From Cornus controversa (taxonomy: Eukaryota > Streptophyta > Magnoliopsida > Cornales > Cornaceae), in assembly GCA_026545225.1 (NCBI GenBank), contig CM048846.1, positions 83,035,270 through 83,099,269 on the forward strand: DNA of 64,000 bases, given 5' to 3'. Positions 63,247-64,000 of this stretch are shown in pieces. The position numbers and the translations under genes are program-made. Every line of letters starts with the position of its first letter. Position 1 is the first letter of the stretch. The notes beneath the pieces are model-generated. The model saw only the letters and a program-made list of their open reading frames with translations. It ran no database searches and was not told the DNA's origin.

Positions 63247-63765
63247 TTCATTTTAATAATAATTTGCAGCCATCACCGTACAAATAAATTTGATGAATTT
63301 AGTTTTTTTTTATATAGAAAAAAATTATTTTAGTTTGTGTCAAAATTGTCATAGCATGTCAAAAAATTGAAAGATAACTGAGTTGAAATATCTTTGAATT
63401 TTTTCAAGGAAAAATGTACCATTTTCACCTGACCATTATTTGAATCTAAGGTGCTCTTTGATAATTTAATTCAACTCTTAATTCTGAACAGATTAAGCGC
63501 TTATTCAATTAAGTGTGTTTGATAACATAATTTGAATATTAATGAAAACGATAAATACCACTTAATATCGGGTAAAATTTTAAATAACAAAAATATCACT
63601 TATCAATGTTGAATATTGAAAATTTAAAAAAATATCAAAAAAAATTTGTTTTTTAATTATTACTTGAAAACTTCAACTCTTAAAATTTTCGATACTTAAT
63701 TTTCAGTTTTATCAAACACCTAAATCTCTATAGAGGGGCATGAATTAAAATTTCATTGTTGGATT

Positions 63766-64000
63766 TAGGGGTGACAAAATTGGACACAACACGACACGAA
63801 TTAAGTGAATTTGGTTTAAGGTAAGTTGACACATTTAATAAATGGGTCGACACGAATACGACATGCAAAGATTGGATTGAGTTTGAATTTAAGCCTTCTA
63901 ACCCGTGACACGATTATAATACGATTACGACATGAATTATTCTTATATTATGGTTTTATACAAAATTATATATACATAGTTATATATATTACAATTGTTT
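63766..64000. mobile_element. Left end of a TIR-like repeat, cut by the window edge
   Basis: TAGGGGTGACAAAATTGGAC followed by ACAACACGACACGAATT and GACACGAATACGACATG, a type I recall as a common plant hAT-like MITE. The right end is outside the window. Confidence 0.45.

Overview
This is nuclear DNA from a flowering plant, almost certainly a eudicot. It is AT-rich and mostly intergenic, with GT-AG introns, many (AT)n and (CT)n microsatellites, and a dense layer of plant transposable elements (copia and gypsy-type LTR elements, a TRIM, L1-type LINEs, MULE, hAT and Stowaway-like MITEs). I cannot name the species. I see no rRNA gene, intact tRNA gene or CRISPR array.

Two kinds of real gene are present. 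First, a dispersed tandem family of SRG1-like 2-oxoglutarate/Fe(II) dioxygenases lies on the + strand. Copies A (3975-5931) and C (38045-39972) are complete four-exon genes, each with a 1062-nt CDS for 353 aa; they differ at about 23 residues. Copy B (28474-32423) has lost the end of exon 1 with its splice donor to an AT repeat and carries a 2.1-kb TRIM composite in intron 3. An orphan exon 4 sits at 42315-42560. Copy D (55848-57795) has all four exons but four frame-breaking indels. Upstream and downstream blocks recur around the copies, so large units were duplicated and then decayed separately. Second, a complete four-exon class III secretory peroxidase (20563-23228, 333 aa) lies between copies A and B.

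Layout: 1-1250, dispersed repeat split by a MULE-like element; 1250-5931, CT-rich minisatellite, upstream module and dioxygenase A; 6864-19000, a duplicated block holding a small terminal exon that ends in a CAAX box, separated by a copia relic and another repeat, the second copy being split by a gag-only LTR element (13923-18662); 20490-23228, peroxidase; 24780-32423, MITE-rich DNA and dioxygenase B; 32700-43030, hAT relics, a nested hAT MITE and Stowaway, dioxygenase C and the orphan exon; 43420-45400, microsatellite and a GGT-rich TIR element; 45423-51914, a near full-length dead LINE; 52560-58500, duplicated upstream block, a reverse-strand LINE tail and dioxygenase pseudogene D; 58500-64000, AT-rich DNA with a promoter-like segment (about 61320-61430, minus strand), a long palindromic MULE (62449-63246) and the edge of another repeat.

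The strongest unusual signals are the inverted TRIM composite that appears to have been inserted as one unit, the pre-insertion sites readable from paralogous copies in the window, and the repeated upstream module with a short conserved ORF before three dioxygenase copies. All calls come from reading the sequence; no database search was run.
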